A stretch of DNA of 8,628 nt from CAZVWV01 sp964631745 (GTDB lineage Bacteria; Bdellovibrionota_C; UBA2361; JBGSMV01). Both the position numbers and the translations under genes were made by a program. The notes under the pieces are model-generated. The model worked only from the letters and a program-made list of their open reading frames with translations, did not search any database and was not told the origin of the DNA. This document shows positions 1 to 6,860 of the stretch, one piece after another (the stretch's first letter is position 1; each line of letters starts with the position of its first letter). The DNA lies in NCBI GenBank assembly GCA_964631745.1, contig CAZVWV010000148.1, positions 1 through 8,628 of the forward strand, given 5' to 3'.

Positions 1-162
1 CTACAGTTGAGGGCGAAGCCACCACCTGTTCGCACCTAGTGCTGCCTATCGGCCTAAGATGTAGTGCAACTTCTCGGCACCGGCAGGCGAATCGCCTGCG
101 CTCCGTAATATTCTCTCCCCAAGCCCGACTGGCACTTCACCCGGGGTTCTGAGCTGATATAT
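1..162. other. Left-edge stretch without a supportable gene
   Basis: I see no convincing gene here. A plus-strand frame is open from the window edge to a TAG at 37-39, and another to a TGA at 151-153, but neither translation looks like a known protein end. The stretch lies downstream of the methyltransferase gene, which reads leftward, and contains one clear hairpin, listed separately. A structured RNA cannot be excluded by eye, but I recognise none. Confidence 0.4.
83..99. repeat. Perfect inverted repeat (hairpin) downstream of the methyltransferase gene
   Basis: The sequence GCAGGCGAATCGCCTGC is a near-perfect palindrome and could form a GC-rich 7-bp stem with a 3-nt loop in RNA. It lies 64 bases beyond the stop codon of the leftward methyltransferase gene. 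No T-run follows it on either strand, so a standard intrinsic terminator is not supported. A Rho-assisted 3'-end or stabilising hairpin is possible. Confidence 0.45.
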
Positions 163-1092
163 TTATCCGACTGATTCGCTCTTTTCTAAGGTCGCTAGCA
201 TATTGGATCGATAGGGCGCGAGGTATCCGAAAAATGCGAGACCGACGAGCTTTGGAGAACGCCAAACCATCTTCCAGTCAATTGGTTCGAAAAGCGCATC
301 CATTAAACCTTGCTTTCGTCGCACGTATTCCCACATAAAGCGCATGTTTAATCCGGGAATCGGCAAGTTGAAATAGAATTCTCGCTCAAGGGCGCGCACA
401 TGAAAGCCTTTCTCACGAGCTAACTCCCGCAAAGATGCTTCCGAAAGAATGTGTCTATGATACGGTTGATGGAGCTCTAAAGAGAATCGTTGCGGATCAT
501 CTAAGTCTATTCCTTCGGCACGCGGGGTGCCAATGAAGGCTAAACCCTGGGGGCTAAGTAAGTTGCGAAGTTGCTCCAGAAACTTAGCGGGATCTTCCAC
601 ATGTTCAATCACATCTTGCGCGACTATCACATCAAACTGCCCGTCCAAAATCTTTGGATGATTGTAGGCTTTACTGTATGGATCGTACCCTTTTACATTC
701 GTAAATCCGTTAAGGCCTAAGAACTCAACAAAAAGCCCCTGTCCGCAGCCATAGTCAAGAATTCTAGCATCTTTGGGAACTTTCGCCTTGAGCATGGGTG
801 CTAATCTGCGTTTGTAAGCAAGCCGAGTGGGCAGATCCAAATTCTGATGCTTTAAAGGATAGCGGCTGTAATAATAGTCAAGATCAACTGCTTCTAAAGA
901 ATGCAAAGAGCCACACCCACCACAACGCCAGACCGTAAAGCTCTCGTGCTTGAATGCACGCACATTGGATGTGACGGCGATAGTTTTATTTCTGGTGTTC
1001 GCTGTTCCTGTAGTCTTGCAAAGAGCGCAGGTTGCGAAGTTCGGATCGAGAATGGTAGCTAATCTTGATTCTGTGTTTAGTCGCACTTTCAT
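163..1092 (-). CDS. Class I SAM-dependent methyltransferase with N-terminal four-cysteine ribbon
   Basis: This is a predicted cytoplasmic SAM-dependent methyltransferase of the Methyltransf_11/23 type, about 309 residues long. Residues C22, C25, C57 and C60 form a CxxC...CxxC pair typical of a small zinc ribbon. The Rossmann core follows, with SAM motif I DYGCGQG at 113-119, acidic motif II around D137 (GYDP), and the motif DVIEHVEDP at 160-168, which is typical of this superfamily. Zinc-ribbon methyltransferases of this shape often modify sugars or small metabolites, but the substrate cannot be read from the sequence. I chose the ATG at 1092 because GGAGG lies just upstream, though only 2 nt away. 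A GTG at 1125 would overlap the TAG of the upstream yfiR-like gene by one base and add 11 residues, but it has no Shine-Dalgarno sequence. The short gap suggests co-transcription with the YfiR-like gene. The family assignment is firm and the role is unknown. Confidence 0.9.
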   Translation of the reverse strand: MKVRLNTESRLATILDPNFATCALCKTTGTANTRNKTIAVTSNVRAFKHESFTVWRCGGCGSLHSLEAVDLDYYYSRYPLKHQNLDLPTRLAYKRRLAPMLKAKVPKDARILDYGCGQGLFVEFLGLNGFTNVKGYDPYSKAYNHPKILDGQFDVIVAQDVIEHVEDPAKFLEQLRNLLSPQGLAFIGTPRAEGIDLDDPQRFSLELHQPYHRHILSEASLRELAREKGFHVRALEREFYFNLPIPGLNMRFMWEYVRRKQGLMDALFEPIDWKMVWRSPKLVGLAFFGYLAPYRSNMLATLEKSESVG

Positions 1093-1124
1093 TGCCTCCA
1101 GTATAGCAAGCAGGTGAACGGCCA

Positions 1125-1670
1125 CTAATCTACTATTTCTGCCAATTTTAACAATTCCGAACTAACGTTTAGCCCTGCTTTCTTTGTAGCGGCCAAATGG
1201 ATGGCGATCCTCAGCTTATTATCGGAATTGATAAAGCAAACCATGTTCTCACATGAGTTGGAGTCGATGGCCATTGAAACTGTCAAGATCGAACGATTTG
1301 CAATAAAAGACCGATTGAATCCAGTTTCTGAATCAATTTTACCTAAATACAAAATGTCGCATTGGGTAGAGAGATTCCCCAAGTTCCGGGGCTCCAAGAA
1401 TAACACTTCCAGCTCCCTTTGCTTCACAGTTTTACCAGACAAAATCGATTTTATACTGAGATTGATTTCATCATCGCCAAGTGTGCAAACTTTCAAGCTT
1501 TTTGCTGTGTCGACCGTTTCATTCGGCCAGGTTACAAACTTCGCTAAATAGAAAAGTGAGGCAGCCTTAAGCTTACCGATACGCTCTGGATTTGCTTGTG
1601 CAAAAGTAAGCTGATGGCTTAACAGAAAACTAGCTATAAAAATTCGCACAATATTTTTAAGGTATGACAT
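1125..1670 (-). CDS. YfiR family periplasmic protein (DUF4154)
   Basis: This 181-residue protein resembles YfiR, the periplasmic repressor of the diguanylate cyclase YfiN in Pseudomonas, and the many YfiR-like proteins encoded next to TonB-dependent receptors. Residues 1-26 form a signal peptide with likely cleavage after FAQA. The mature part starts with the family hallmark KAASLFYLAKFVTWP at 35-49. Four cysteines at C62, C104, C140 and C145 have nearly the spacing of the two disulfides described for Pseudomonas YfiR, so oxidised pairs C62-C104 and C140-C145 are likely. The end is also family-like, with a hydrophilic IAIHLA strand and an LLKLAE helix. It lies 82 bases downstream of the receptor and just before the methyltransferase, in the same direction. 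No yfiN-like cyclase or sensor kinase is in the window, so its partner is unknown. The start ATG has only a weak upstream AAGAAG. Confidence 0.9.
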   Translation of the reverse strand: MSYLKNIVRIFIASFLLSHQLTFAQANPERIGKLKAASLFYLAKFVTWPNETVDTAKSLKVCTLGDDEINLSIKSILSGKTVKQRELEVLFLEPRNLGNLSTQCDILYLGKIDSETGFNRSFIANRSILTVSMAIDSNSCENMVCFINSDNKLRIAIHLAATKKAGLNVSSELLKLAEIVD

Positions 1671-1705
1671 GGACCAGACACTTCTTAGAAATAGAAAATC
1701 CTAAC

Positions 1706-1736
1706 GGAAACTGCCACATCCTAAAGTGGTCGTTCC
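1706..1736 (-). other. Imperfect stem-loop between receptor and yfiR-like gene
   Basis: The spacer between the receptor stop and the yfiR-like start can fold into two nested short stems: GGAA (1706-1709) with TTCC (1733-1736), and CCAC (1714-1717) with GTGG (1726-1729), separated by small internal loops. There is no following T-run on the minus strand. It could be an mRNA-processing or partial attenuation hairpin that reduces yfiR-like expression relative to the receptor. The pairing is visible, but the role is a guess and chance is possible. Confidence 0.25.
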
Positions 1737-1752
1737 GAGGTTGGCAACATTC

Positions 1753-3834
1753 TCAAAAATTCCATTTAACCTTCGCAAAAACCGCCCTATTGATCTCTGT
1801 CGCGGGTGGAGCAAGCACGGTTTCCACACGTTCTAAATGATGATCATGAAGCAAGTTTTGTGCAACTAAACTGAATTCAAGCTCTTCGCTATAGCGCCAC
1901 CCTAATCTCAAATCTAGCTCAGAATAGCTTGGAACGCTGCCGAGCGCGAGCGAATCAATAAAGCGATAGTTAGCATCCCACTCGAAGTTATAGGGTAGGT
2001 CTAGCTGTGAGCGCAGATTGACTTGGTGTTTTGGGCTGCCCCCTTCACGTAGCAGTTTGTTCCCAGTATCCTGGCTAACACCTTGATCAATGTCGACATT
2101 TTGGTATGAATACGATCCTAACATCTTCCAAACTGAGCTTACTCGGTATCCCAACGAGGCTTCTGCCCCGTATCCCTTGGCTGTTTGCGCGTTTGAAAAG
2201 ACTAAGGGAAGTGCAATTGATGGTTGCGGAAACTTGGCTGTGTCGACGGCGCACCCGGGACATGGTTCGAAAGTGTACAAGGTATCATAGTCATTATAAA
2301 ACAAAGCCAGATCCAGGTTCAGCGCTGGCGTAAGCTCCGTCCGATGGCCGAGTTCGTAAGCGATCACCTCTTCTGGCTTAACCTGTTTATTGCCAATGAT
2401 GGTAGCGATAAGGGCTGGAGAATCCGGGCCAGTGGGAATTGTTGCGGCCGGGAAAATTACATCTTCGGCCACACGGTATGGATTTGAGATCGCCTTTGAA
2501 ACCGCTACCCAAGAGCTACTATGCACGCTGTGAGTCCATAATGCCCTGGCAGTGGGCATGAACTCAACCCCGATATCGTTCCCGTCTGCGAGTTTTCCAC
2601 CGAATATAAAATGAAGTTTGTTGGGTATGATTTGCAGTTCATCATTGGCAAAAAAACTGTAGAAGTTGCTATAGCCGTTTGGTGGGTCGAAATCGTTGAC
2701 GTAGGTGCCGTTAGTCACACTTTGGTAATACCTATAACTCACGCCATAGACTAAATCATGGTCTTTCAGCGGTTGAATACGCTGTTCGACCTCGGCATTA
2801 AGATCTTGTTGAGCCAACCCAAGGTATGAGATGTCTGCGTTGTCATAACCGTACGAGAGAGTGCCCTTTGTACTCTCTGTGGCAGAGATTTTATGATCTA
2901 GGATAGACGAGAAGTTGATGCCGTTCCAGTATCGTTGGCCGCTGAAGCTTTCGTTGTCGACAAATGGTGGGGTGATAGTAGGGGCCGCCACGTCATCGCG
3001 ATTTGATTGATGAAATCCATCGGCAAGAAAGGTCCATTCGTTTGAGTCCGATAGTTTACTGTCTGCTCTTACACCATAGGTTGCAATTGACCAGTCATCT
3101 TGGGCATCGCCGCCCGAATGCAAGTGATTACTCCCTCTTTCGTTGAAGCGAGCGTAAGTTCGCACAGCAGAGGTTTCGGATAATCGCACTCCATTTCTAA
3201 CAGATGTAAAAAACGTCTCTTGCAGACCGCCACCGGCGGTGACCTCCGAGCCCAAAGATTTGTCAGCCCTTTTTGTAATGATGTTGATCACGCCGTTAAC
3301 CGCGTTTAAACCCCATATAGCAGAACCTGGTCCCCGAATAACCTCAATGCGGTCTATATCCTCAAGTGGCAGCTCATGTATCTCCCAATAAACTCCGTTG
3401 GTTAACAGATTAAAAATACTGCGCCCGTCAACTTGCACTAATAGCTTATACTCGAAACGTGAGTTGAACCCGCGCGCGCTTACGGCCCACTGGTTAGCTG
3501 ATATGCGCGCCACGTTGATCCCCGGCACGAGTCGCAACACTTCGGCCACGTGCGTGGCGCCTGATCTACGTATATCGTCCTGTGTGACGACGTAAATGGC
3601 GGAGGCGACATCGGCAATCTTCTGCTCTTTCTTGGATGGGGATGTCACCACCATATTGAACTTCAGCAGATTTTCAAGCCCGATTGCAGTTAGATCTTGT
3701 GGCAATTCTGCGTCCGGATTGTAAACATCGGGAGCATCATCAGCGTAGCAACTTGAAGCGAGAAAATTTGCTAGAGCAAGGAGAAAAAAACATACGAAGA
3801 GCTTTGAAAGTGTATATAACGGGTCTATTTTCAT
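1753..3834 (-). CDS. TonB-dependent outer-membrane receptor
   Basis: This 693-residue protein is a full-length TonB-dependent receptor that would import a substrate through the outer membrane using energy from TonB-ExbBD. A signal peptide covers about residues 1-31, with cleavage after SCYA. The plug domain spans about 65-190 and shows IYVVTQDDIRRSG (80-92), LRLVPGINVAR (100-110), SARGFNSRF (119-127), LVQVDGRS (132-139) and RIEVIRGPGSAIWGLNAVNG (162-181), leading into INIITK. The rest is a beta barrel ending in KVKWNF, with the terminal Phe expected by the BAM machinery. The plug closely resembles the colicin-I-receptor-like group usually found beside a YfiR-like gene, as here. The substrate is not evident, and a siderophore should not be assumed. 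The start is supported by the signal peptide, although no clear Shine-Dalgarno sequence precedes it. A CPGC pair sits in a probable extracellular loop. Confidence 0.95.
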   Translation of the reverse strand: MKIDPLYTLSKLFVCFFLLALANFLASSCYADDAPDVYNPDAELPQDLTAIGLENLLKFNMVVTSPSKKEQKIADVASAIYVVTQDDIRRSGATHVAEVLRLVPGINVARISANQWAVSARGFNSRFEYKLLVQVDGRSIFNLLTNGVYWEIHELPLEDIDRIEVIRGPGSAIWGLNAVNGVINIITKRADKSLGSEVTAGGGLQETFFTSVRNGVRLSETSAVRTYARFNERGSNHLHSGGDAQDDWSIATYGVRADSKLSDSNEWTFLADGFHQSNRDDVAAPTITPPFVDNESFSGQRYWNGINFSSILDHKISATESTKGTLSYGYDNADISYLGLAQQDLNAEVEQRIQPLKDHDLVYGVSYRYYQSVTNGTYVNDFDPPNGYSNFYSFFANDELQIIPNKLHFIFGGKLADGNDIGVEFMPTARALWTHSVHSSSWVAVSKAISNPYRVAEDVIFPAATIPTGPDSPALIATIIGNKQVKPEEVIAYELGHRTELTPALNLDLALFYNDYDTLYTFEPCPGCAVDTAKFPQPSIALPLVFSNAQTAKGYGAEASLGYRVSSVWKMLGSYSYQNVDIDQGVSQDTGNKLLREGGSPKHQVNLRSQLDLPYNFEWDANYRFIDSLALGSVPSYSELDLRLGWRYSEELEFSLVAQNLLHDHHLERVETVLAPPATEINRAVFAKVKWNF

Positions 3835-3875
3835 ATTGCGGCGTCAAAATCAAATTAAAATTGCACCCGGCCTGA

Positions 3876-3887
3876 ATTGTTCACAAT
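3876..3887. promoter_or_regulatory. Operator-like palindrome ATTGTTCACAAT upstream of the receptor
   Basis: This is a perfect 5-bp inverted repeat with a 2-base centre, ATTGT-TC-ACAAT. It lies 42-53 bases upstream of the receptor start codon, where a repressor or activator site would be expected. It does not match a Fur box well. The palindrome is seen directly. Its use as an operator is inference from its position, and palindromes this short occur by chance. Confidence 0.3.
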
Positions 3888-3931
3888 CTTTTCCTGCAGG
3901 AGTGGGACTGCTTTTATGAATTGAAGTTTAA

Positions 3932-4027
3932 CGCATAGAACGTGTTGGGCAATTGGGAATGTTAGGGCCTATGCGAATTAGTAGAACAGAAAGTCAGTTG
4001 GTAAAATAACTAATCTGCTACTATGCG
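3932..4027. repeat. Three copies of CTATGCG in the receptor upstream region
   Basis: CTATGCGAAT occurs twice as an exact 10-base direct repeat at 3969-3978 and 4021-4030. Its core appears inverted as CGCATAG at 3932-3938. Three copies of a 7-base word within about 100 bases are more than expected for random sequence and could be binding sites for a regulator. The link to any specific gene is not shown. Confidence 0.3.
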
Positions 4028-4043
4028 AATATGTATAAACTAT

Positions 4044-4376
4044 TTAGTCGTCGTGTAAATTGAAAGGAAGTGCTTTGCCGCCTTTTGTGAGACCGGACCA
4101 TTCGCGCTGGGTCTGAGTTTCTTTCGGTATGCAGTACGAGACATTTCGATTCTTTGGATCCGAGCAATCAGTGAAGGCCCCCTTTTGTTGAGCGGCCCAT
4201 TCAATGCCTGCGATTCGGTAAAGCCCTAGCTGTTCCCCGAAGATGAAGAATACAAATAAGGCTACAAAGAACATTGCGCCCAACCAGTTGACATACACCT
4301 GCAAGTCCCCTTCTGTTAGGCGGCTTAGAAGTGACTGCTTCGTTAGAAGCTTAGAGGTAGCGCCTTTGCTTGCCAT
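4044..4376 (-). CDS. Unrecognised small single-pass membrane protein
   Basis: I do not recognise this 110-residue protein. A polar, lysine/arginine-containing N-terminus (K4, K9, K13, R19) is followed by one strongly hydrophobic helix at about residues 29-47, with aromatic residues at its start. The remaining 60 residues are polar. By the positive-inside rule the N-terminus would be cytoplasmic and the C-terminal part periplasmic, where C71 and C82 could form a disulfide. The ATG at 4376 has a weak AGAG upstream at suitable distance. The gene is divergent from the four-gene operon to its right and separated from the receptor by 209 bases, so it is probably a single-gene transcript. The length, the plausible start and the membrane segment make it a believable gene, but no function can be assigned. 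Confidence 0.65.
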   Translation of the reverse strand: MASKGATSKLLTKQSLLSRLTEGDLQVYVNWLGAMFFVALFVFFIFGEQLGLYRIAGIEWAAQQKGAFTDCSDPKNRNVSYCIPKETQTQREWSGLTKGGKALPFNLHDD

Positions 4377-4549
4377 AAAAACTCTGTAATTTTAGTAGGT
4401 TAACGTGGCGGCCTATCGTTTCCTAGTTAGTTCATCGGCACTTCCCCGACAAATATTAAGCTTGCACTCGCATCATATTCGAGCCGCATTTAATACCTTT
4501 CCATCACAGCGTTTATTCTCTACTGTCTTATAAGGAAGGAATTATCGAG
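4377..4549. promoter_or_regulatory. Divergent intergenic region with presumed promoters for both sides
   Basis: This 173-base spacer separates the leftward membrane protein gene from the rightward four-gene operon, so both promoters are expected here. On the minus strand a TAAAAT hexamer about 14 bases before the ATG could be a -10 box, but without a good -35 partner. On the plus strand I could not find a pair with normal spacing. The promoter role is inferred from gene orientation only. Confidence 0.35.
4532..4539 (+). promoter_or_regulatory. Ribosome-binding site AAGGAAGG before the first operon gene
   Basis: AAGGAAGG lies 10 bases before a TTG at 4550 and is the best Shine-Dalgarno match in the area, which supports that start. 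The same eight bases precede the TTG start of the next gene. An ATG at 4574 with AGG at 4563-4565 is an alternative start. Confidence 0.5.
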
Positions 4550-5269
4550 TTGCCCCTTAAGCAGGTCAAGGTTATGGCTTCAGACAGTGTTGTATTAACG
4601 TCAGCCGCCCAAATGAAAAAAAGCGCTCATTTTTGGGTTTCAAGCTATCCATTTTTTCAGAGCAGCCTTTTCTTTGCGCCCGCGCCCAGCGGCGCTGAGC
4701 CTGCAGAAGTGTATCTTCAACTATATGACCCGGATGGGATGGTCTTCAACGAATTAACGGTTCAACCGCAGTTTGGTTCTGTGGGAATCGTGGAGATGGA
4801 GCCGTTACTGGGTGCTTGCAAACTCGAGTCAGGATTCAAACACGCCCATTTAGTGGTGCAATCAACTAATCTGGTGCGAGCATGGACTCGCATACATGGG
4901 AATATTTCGGCAACATTGCAATCAGAACCGGCGGAAGTATCACTGCATCATACTTCGTTCCTTCCAATTACATTGGGCGAAGAGCGGACAAGTTTGGTTG
5001 CGCTTGTTAATCAGTCAGAGAGCGCACAGAATATCCGCCTTCGACTATATTTCGGAAAACGCTTGCCGGAAGTTCAAGTGTCGATTGCAGCTAGGGGCGC
5101 GCGTCTTGTGAATATCCCTGTCGAATTCGGAGAGTATCTTCCCCGAGATGGCCGCAGTTATCCGGCCTATATCAGGATAAGTAGCGTTTCTGATCGGCCT
5201 TGCGGGGTACAGCTTGTGGAAGTAATCAAAACCGAGAAGGAAGGTAATATTTTTGCCTCAGTTAGTTAA
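4550..5269 (+). CDS. Unrecognised beta-rich protein, first gene of the four-gene operon
   Basis: I do not recognise the family of this 239-residue protein. It has no signal peptide or membrane helix, so it is probably cytoplasmic unless exported by an unusual route. Alternating hydrophobic patterns suggest two beta-sandwich-like halves. The first runs from about 28 to 115 and includes VYLQLYDPDGMVF (54-66) and FKHAHLVVQS (96-105). The second runs from about 130 to 226 and includes TSFLPITLGEE (135-145), TSLVALVNQSESAQNIRLRL (147-166) and GVQLVEVI (219-226). The second half resembles that of the next protein (FLPI followed by a strand-turn-strand), suggesting a divergent tandem pair. The TTG start at 4550 is favoured by a strong ribosome-binding site, while an ATG at 4574 would remove eight residues. 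The stop overlaps the next gene by 17 bases, pointing to coupled translation and a possible complex of the two products. Confidence 0.8.
   Translation: MPLKQVKVMASDSVVLTSAAQMKKSAHFWVSSYPFFQSSLFFAPAPSGAEPAEVYLQLYDPDGMVFNELTVQPQFGSVGIVEMEPLLGACKLESGFKHAHLVVQSTNLVRAWTRIHGNISATLQSEPAEVSLHHTSFLPITLGEERTSLVALVNQSESAQNIRLRLYFGKRLPEVQVSIAARGARLVNIPVEFGEYLPRDGRSYPAYIRISSVSDRPCGVQLVEVIKTEKEGNIFASVS
5237..5244 (+). promoter_or_regulatory. Ribosome-binding site AAGGAAGG deciding a TTG start inside the preceding gene
   Basis: AAGGAAGG ends 8 bases before the TTG at 5253, an ideal distance, and lies within the end of the first operon gene. The next in-frame ATG at 5274 has no Shine-Dalgarno sequence. This makes TTG the likely start and indicates translational coupling. 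Confidence 0.55.
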
Positions 5270-6014
5270 TTTTATGCAGAGTGTACGCTGGACCGGATTT
5301 GGAATTTCGAACGCGCTAACCCGCATGGCGCTACATTTCTTTCCATCGGCGGGGAACGTCAGCGCGCCTTACCCCGTGACCTGTAAATTAACTATCTTTG
5401 CCGCCGGACTTGAGCCTATAAGTATTGCCGTTGACGGACTCAGATTAAGTCAACCAGAAGGGGTATGGATGGATGAGGCCTTTCCCGCCATTAAGGCGCA
5501 GAACTTAGCGCTGTATGCGGTTGAGGTCTCGATGTCTTGCACTCAGCAACGAGTAGATCTTTCCAGCTCATCGTGTATTTTTGAGTTTTGTTCGCCTGGC
5601 CAATCGATACGCTTTCTACCGATTCTCTCCGATCGGCCGGCCCCTAATACTGGCCCTCAGATTGGGGCGGCGATTAAGGACGGATTTTGCAGCTCTTCAA
5701 TCTTATTGGCCAATTTTGGAAGTAGCGCTTGTAAGCCAGAGATTGTTGTCGGGATAGTGGGGTCGAATGAGCCTAAATTGTTAGGCCTCCCGAAATCATT
5801 GGCTGAAATTGGGCTGCCTGCGCGTGCTTTGATCGAAGTTGAGCTTGAGGAAATTTTCATGTCTGGCTTTGCTGGTGAATTAGCGCCAGTAGAATGTAGC
5901 TGGGGCCTGGTGCGGTCGCGTGCGTTGGAGGTCAAGGCTGCCGAGGGTCTTTGCGCATTTATGGTCTATAGAGATAACCTTACCAAGCGGCCACTTTCGA
6001 TTACAGCGCTTTAG
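5253..6014 (+). CDS. Unrecognised beta-rich protein, second gene of the operon
   Basis: This 253-residue protein matches no family I can name. It is strand-rich, without a signal peptide or membrane segment. The C-terminal half contains FLPILSD (121-127), then SSILLANFGSS (148-158), IVVGIVGSNEPKLLGL (164-179), an acidic VELEEIF stretch (196-202) and a closing WGLVRSRA (217-224). Its layout matches the C-terminal half of the preceding protein, which suggests that the two arose by duplication and diverged strongly. It is rich in cysteine (C44, C96, C108, C113, C146, C160, C215, C234). With no export signal, these could be metal ligands rather than disulfides, but no standard CxxC motif is present. 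It overlaps the first gene by 17 bases and is followed after 21 bases by the glycosyltransferase-like gene. Coding is well supported by length and operon context. Confidence 0.8.
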   Translation: MPQLVNFMQSVRWTGFGISNALTRMALHFFPSAGNVSAPYPVTCKLTIFAAGLEPISIAVDGLRLSQPEGVWMDEAFPAIKAQNLALYAVEVSMSCTQQRVDLSSSSCIFEFCSPGQSIRFLPILSDRPAPNTGPQIGAAIKDGFCSSSILLANFGSSACKPEIVVGIVGSNEPKLLGLPKSLAEIGLPARALIEVELEEIFMSGFAGELAPVECSWGLVRSRALEVKAAEGLCAFMVYRDNLTKRPLSITAL

Positions 6015-6035
6015 TAATAGTAGAGAATTTAAGAA

Positions 6036-6827
6036 ATGAAGTTTGTCGCTACGCTGCCTTACGGATCAAGTCACCCAGAATCGGGATTAATAGCCCTTAC
6101 CGCGAATTATATTCGAGTGCGGTACAGTGAGACCTCGCAGTTGCTTTGTAACGGCGTTTTCTCTCTTTGCGATCGTGATGCCGAAGTTAATTGGAATCGC
6201 CAACTGCATTCCTGCGCTGCCTGCGGCCGCGATCAGCTTGACCTTGCGACTTGGGCCGGAATCGCGCCTCTAAACTTATCTTCGTATCTAAGGCCGGATG
6301 AGATCTGGGAGAGTAAACGTTGGATCTCCTCTCTTTCAATCAAAGAGCTAAAACTTGCAGATTATAAGGGCTTGAGCCTGCATAAACTTTGCATTGGCAC
6401 CTTTAGGAATCGATTCAGCGTATCGGAAGTTGATCTCTACAACAAGCAACATGAGCATTTTTTTAGGCGGGTTTTGCTTGGTTCGCTCCGTATGTGCATG
6501 GCCATAACTAACTTTCATAGTGTGGTTAGACCTAATCTAGTGCTCGTGCCCGGTTCGGAAGATTTTATCTCCCAGTCGCTAATTGAGCAGTCTCGTAGAC
6601 TTAATAAACTAGTCTCAATATTCAAATGGGATCTGCACACACGTACTGTGAAAGTACAGCATCCCGAATCTCGTGAGTGGTTTAGCTGTGAGTTTATTTT
6701 AGAGCGCGTCTCCTCCATGCGGAATGATAGCAAGACCTGGCCTGCCGAAATTGTCAGCCAGGTGCGGTCTTTGTTGTCATTCCTTGATATCTCTGAGGAT
6801 CAGCTGCAACTACCTTTAGCGCGATAG
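6036..6827 (+). CDS. Surface-polysaccharide/glycosyltransferase-like protein with cysteine motif (putative)
   Basis: This 263-residue protein resembles the N-terminal part of bacterial proteins that process or transfer surface sugars. It starts with a hydrophobic strand and a PYG turn (MKFVATLPYG). The pattern CNG-x4-CDRD at 38-48 and CAACG at 60-64 follow; I associate this Cys arrangement, from memory, with capsule or glycan biosynthesis proteins. A helical stretch (FFRRVLLGSLRMCMAITNF, 142-160) then precedes PNLVLVPGSED at 166-176 and SQSLIEQSRRLN at 179-190, like the Rossmann-type strand and helix that follow 'PD' in GT-B enzymes. Relatives I recall are longer, so the C-terminal nucleotide-sugar domain may be missing or reduced. 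The start ATG has only a weak purine-rich upstream region, and the gene follows its neighbour by 21 bases. The fold hint is moderate, and the enzymatic role is inference. Confidence 0.6.
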   Translation: MKFVATLPYGSSHPESGLIALTANYIRVRYSETSQLLCNGVFSLCDRDAEVNWNRQLHSCAACGRDQLDLATWAGIAPLNLSSYLRPDEIWESKRWISSLSIKELKLADYKGLSLHKLCIGTFRNRFSVSEVDLYNKQHEHFFRRVLLGSLRMCMAITNFHSVVRPNLVLVPGSEDFISQSLIEQSRRLNKLVSIFKWDLHTRTVKVQHPESREWFSCEFILERVSSMRNDSKTWPAEIVSQVRSLLSFLDISEDQLQLPLAR

Positions 6828-6860
6828 CGGAACTGAATCGCGGGAGGCGAGTGGAATCAA

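Larger units (their letters stand above)
3835..4043. other. Upstream region of the receptor gene, no gene
   Basis: This is a 209-base AT-rich spacer between the receptor start and the stop of the 110-residue membrane protein gene, both on the minus strand. It should carry the receptor promoter and any terminator of the upstream gene. I could not fix a convincing -35/-10 pair. It holds a 12-bp palindrome near the receptor and three copies of CTATGCG, both listed separately. Confidence 0.4.

Noticed and set aside
83..99. Intrinsic terminator for the methyltransferase transcript
   Set aside because: The hairpin is strong, but no T-run follows it on either strand.
1..153. Partial plus-strand gene entering from the left edge
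   Set aside because: Open frames exist, but their translations are arginine- and serine-rich and do not resemble a real protein end.
1201..1551. Plus-strand ORF of 116 codons opposite the YfiR-like gene
   Set aside because: It is the antisense shadow of a well-supported YfiR-family gene and its translation shows no protein-like features.
1753..3834. Assignment of the receptor as a siderophore or vitamin B12 transporter
   Set aside because: Plug motifs only define the superfamily. Nothing in the barrel or neighbouring genes identifies the substrate.
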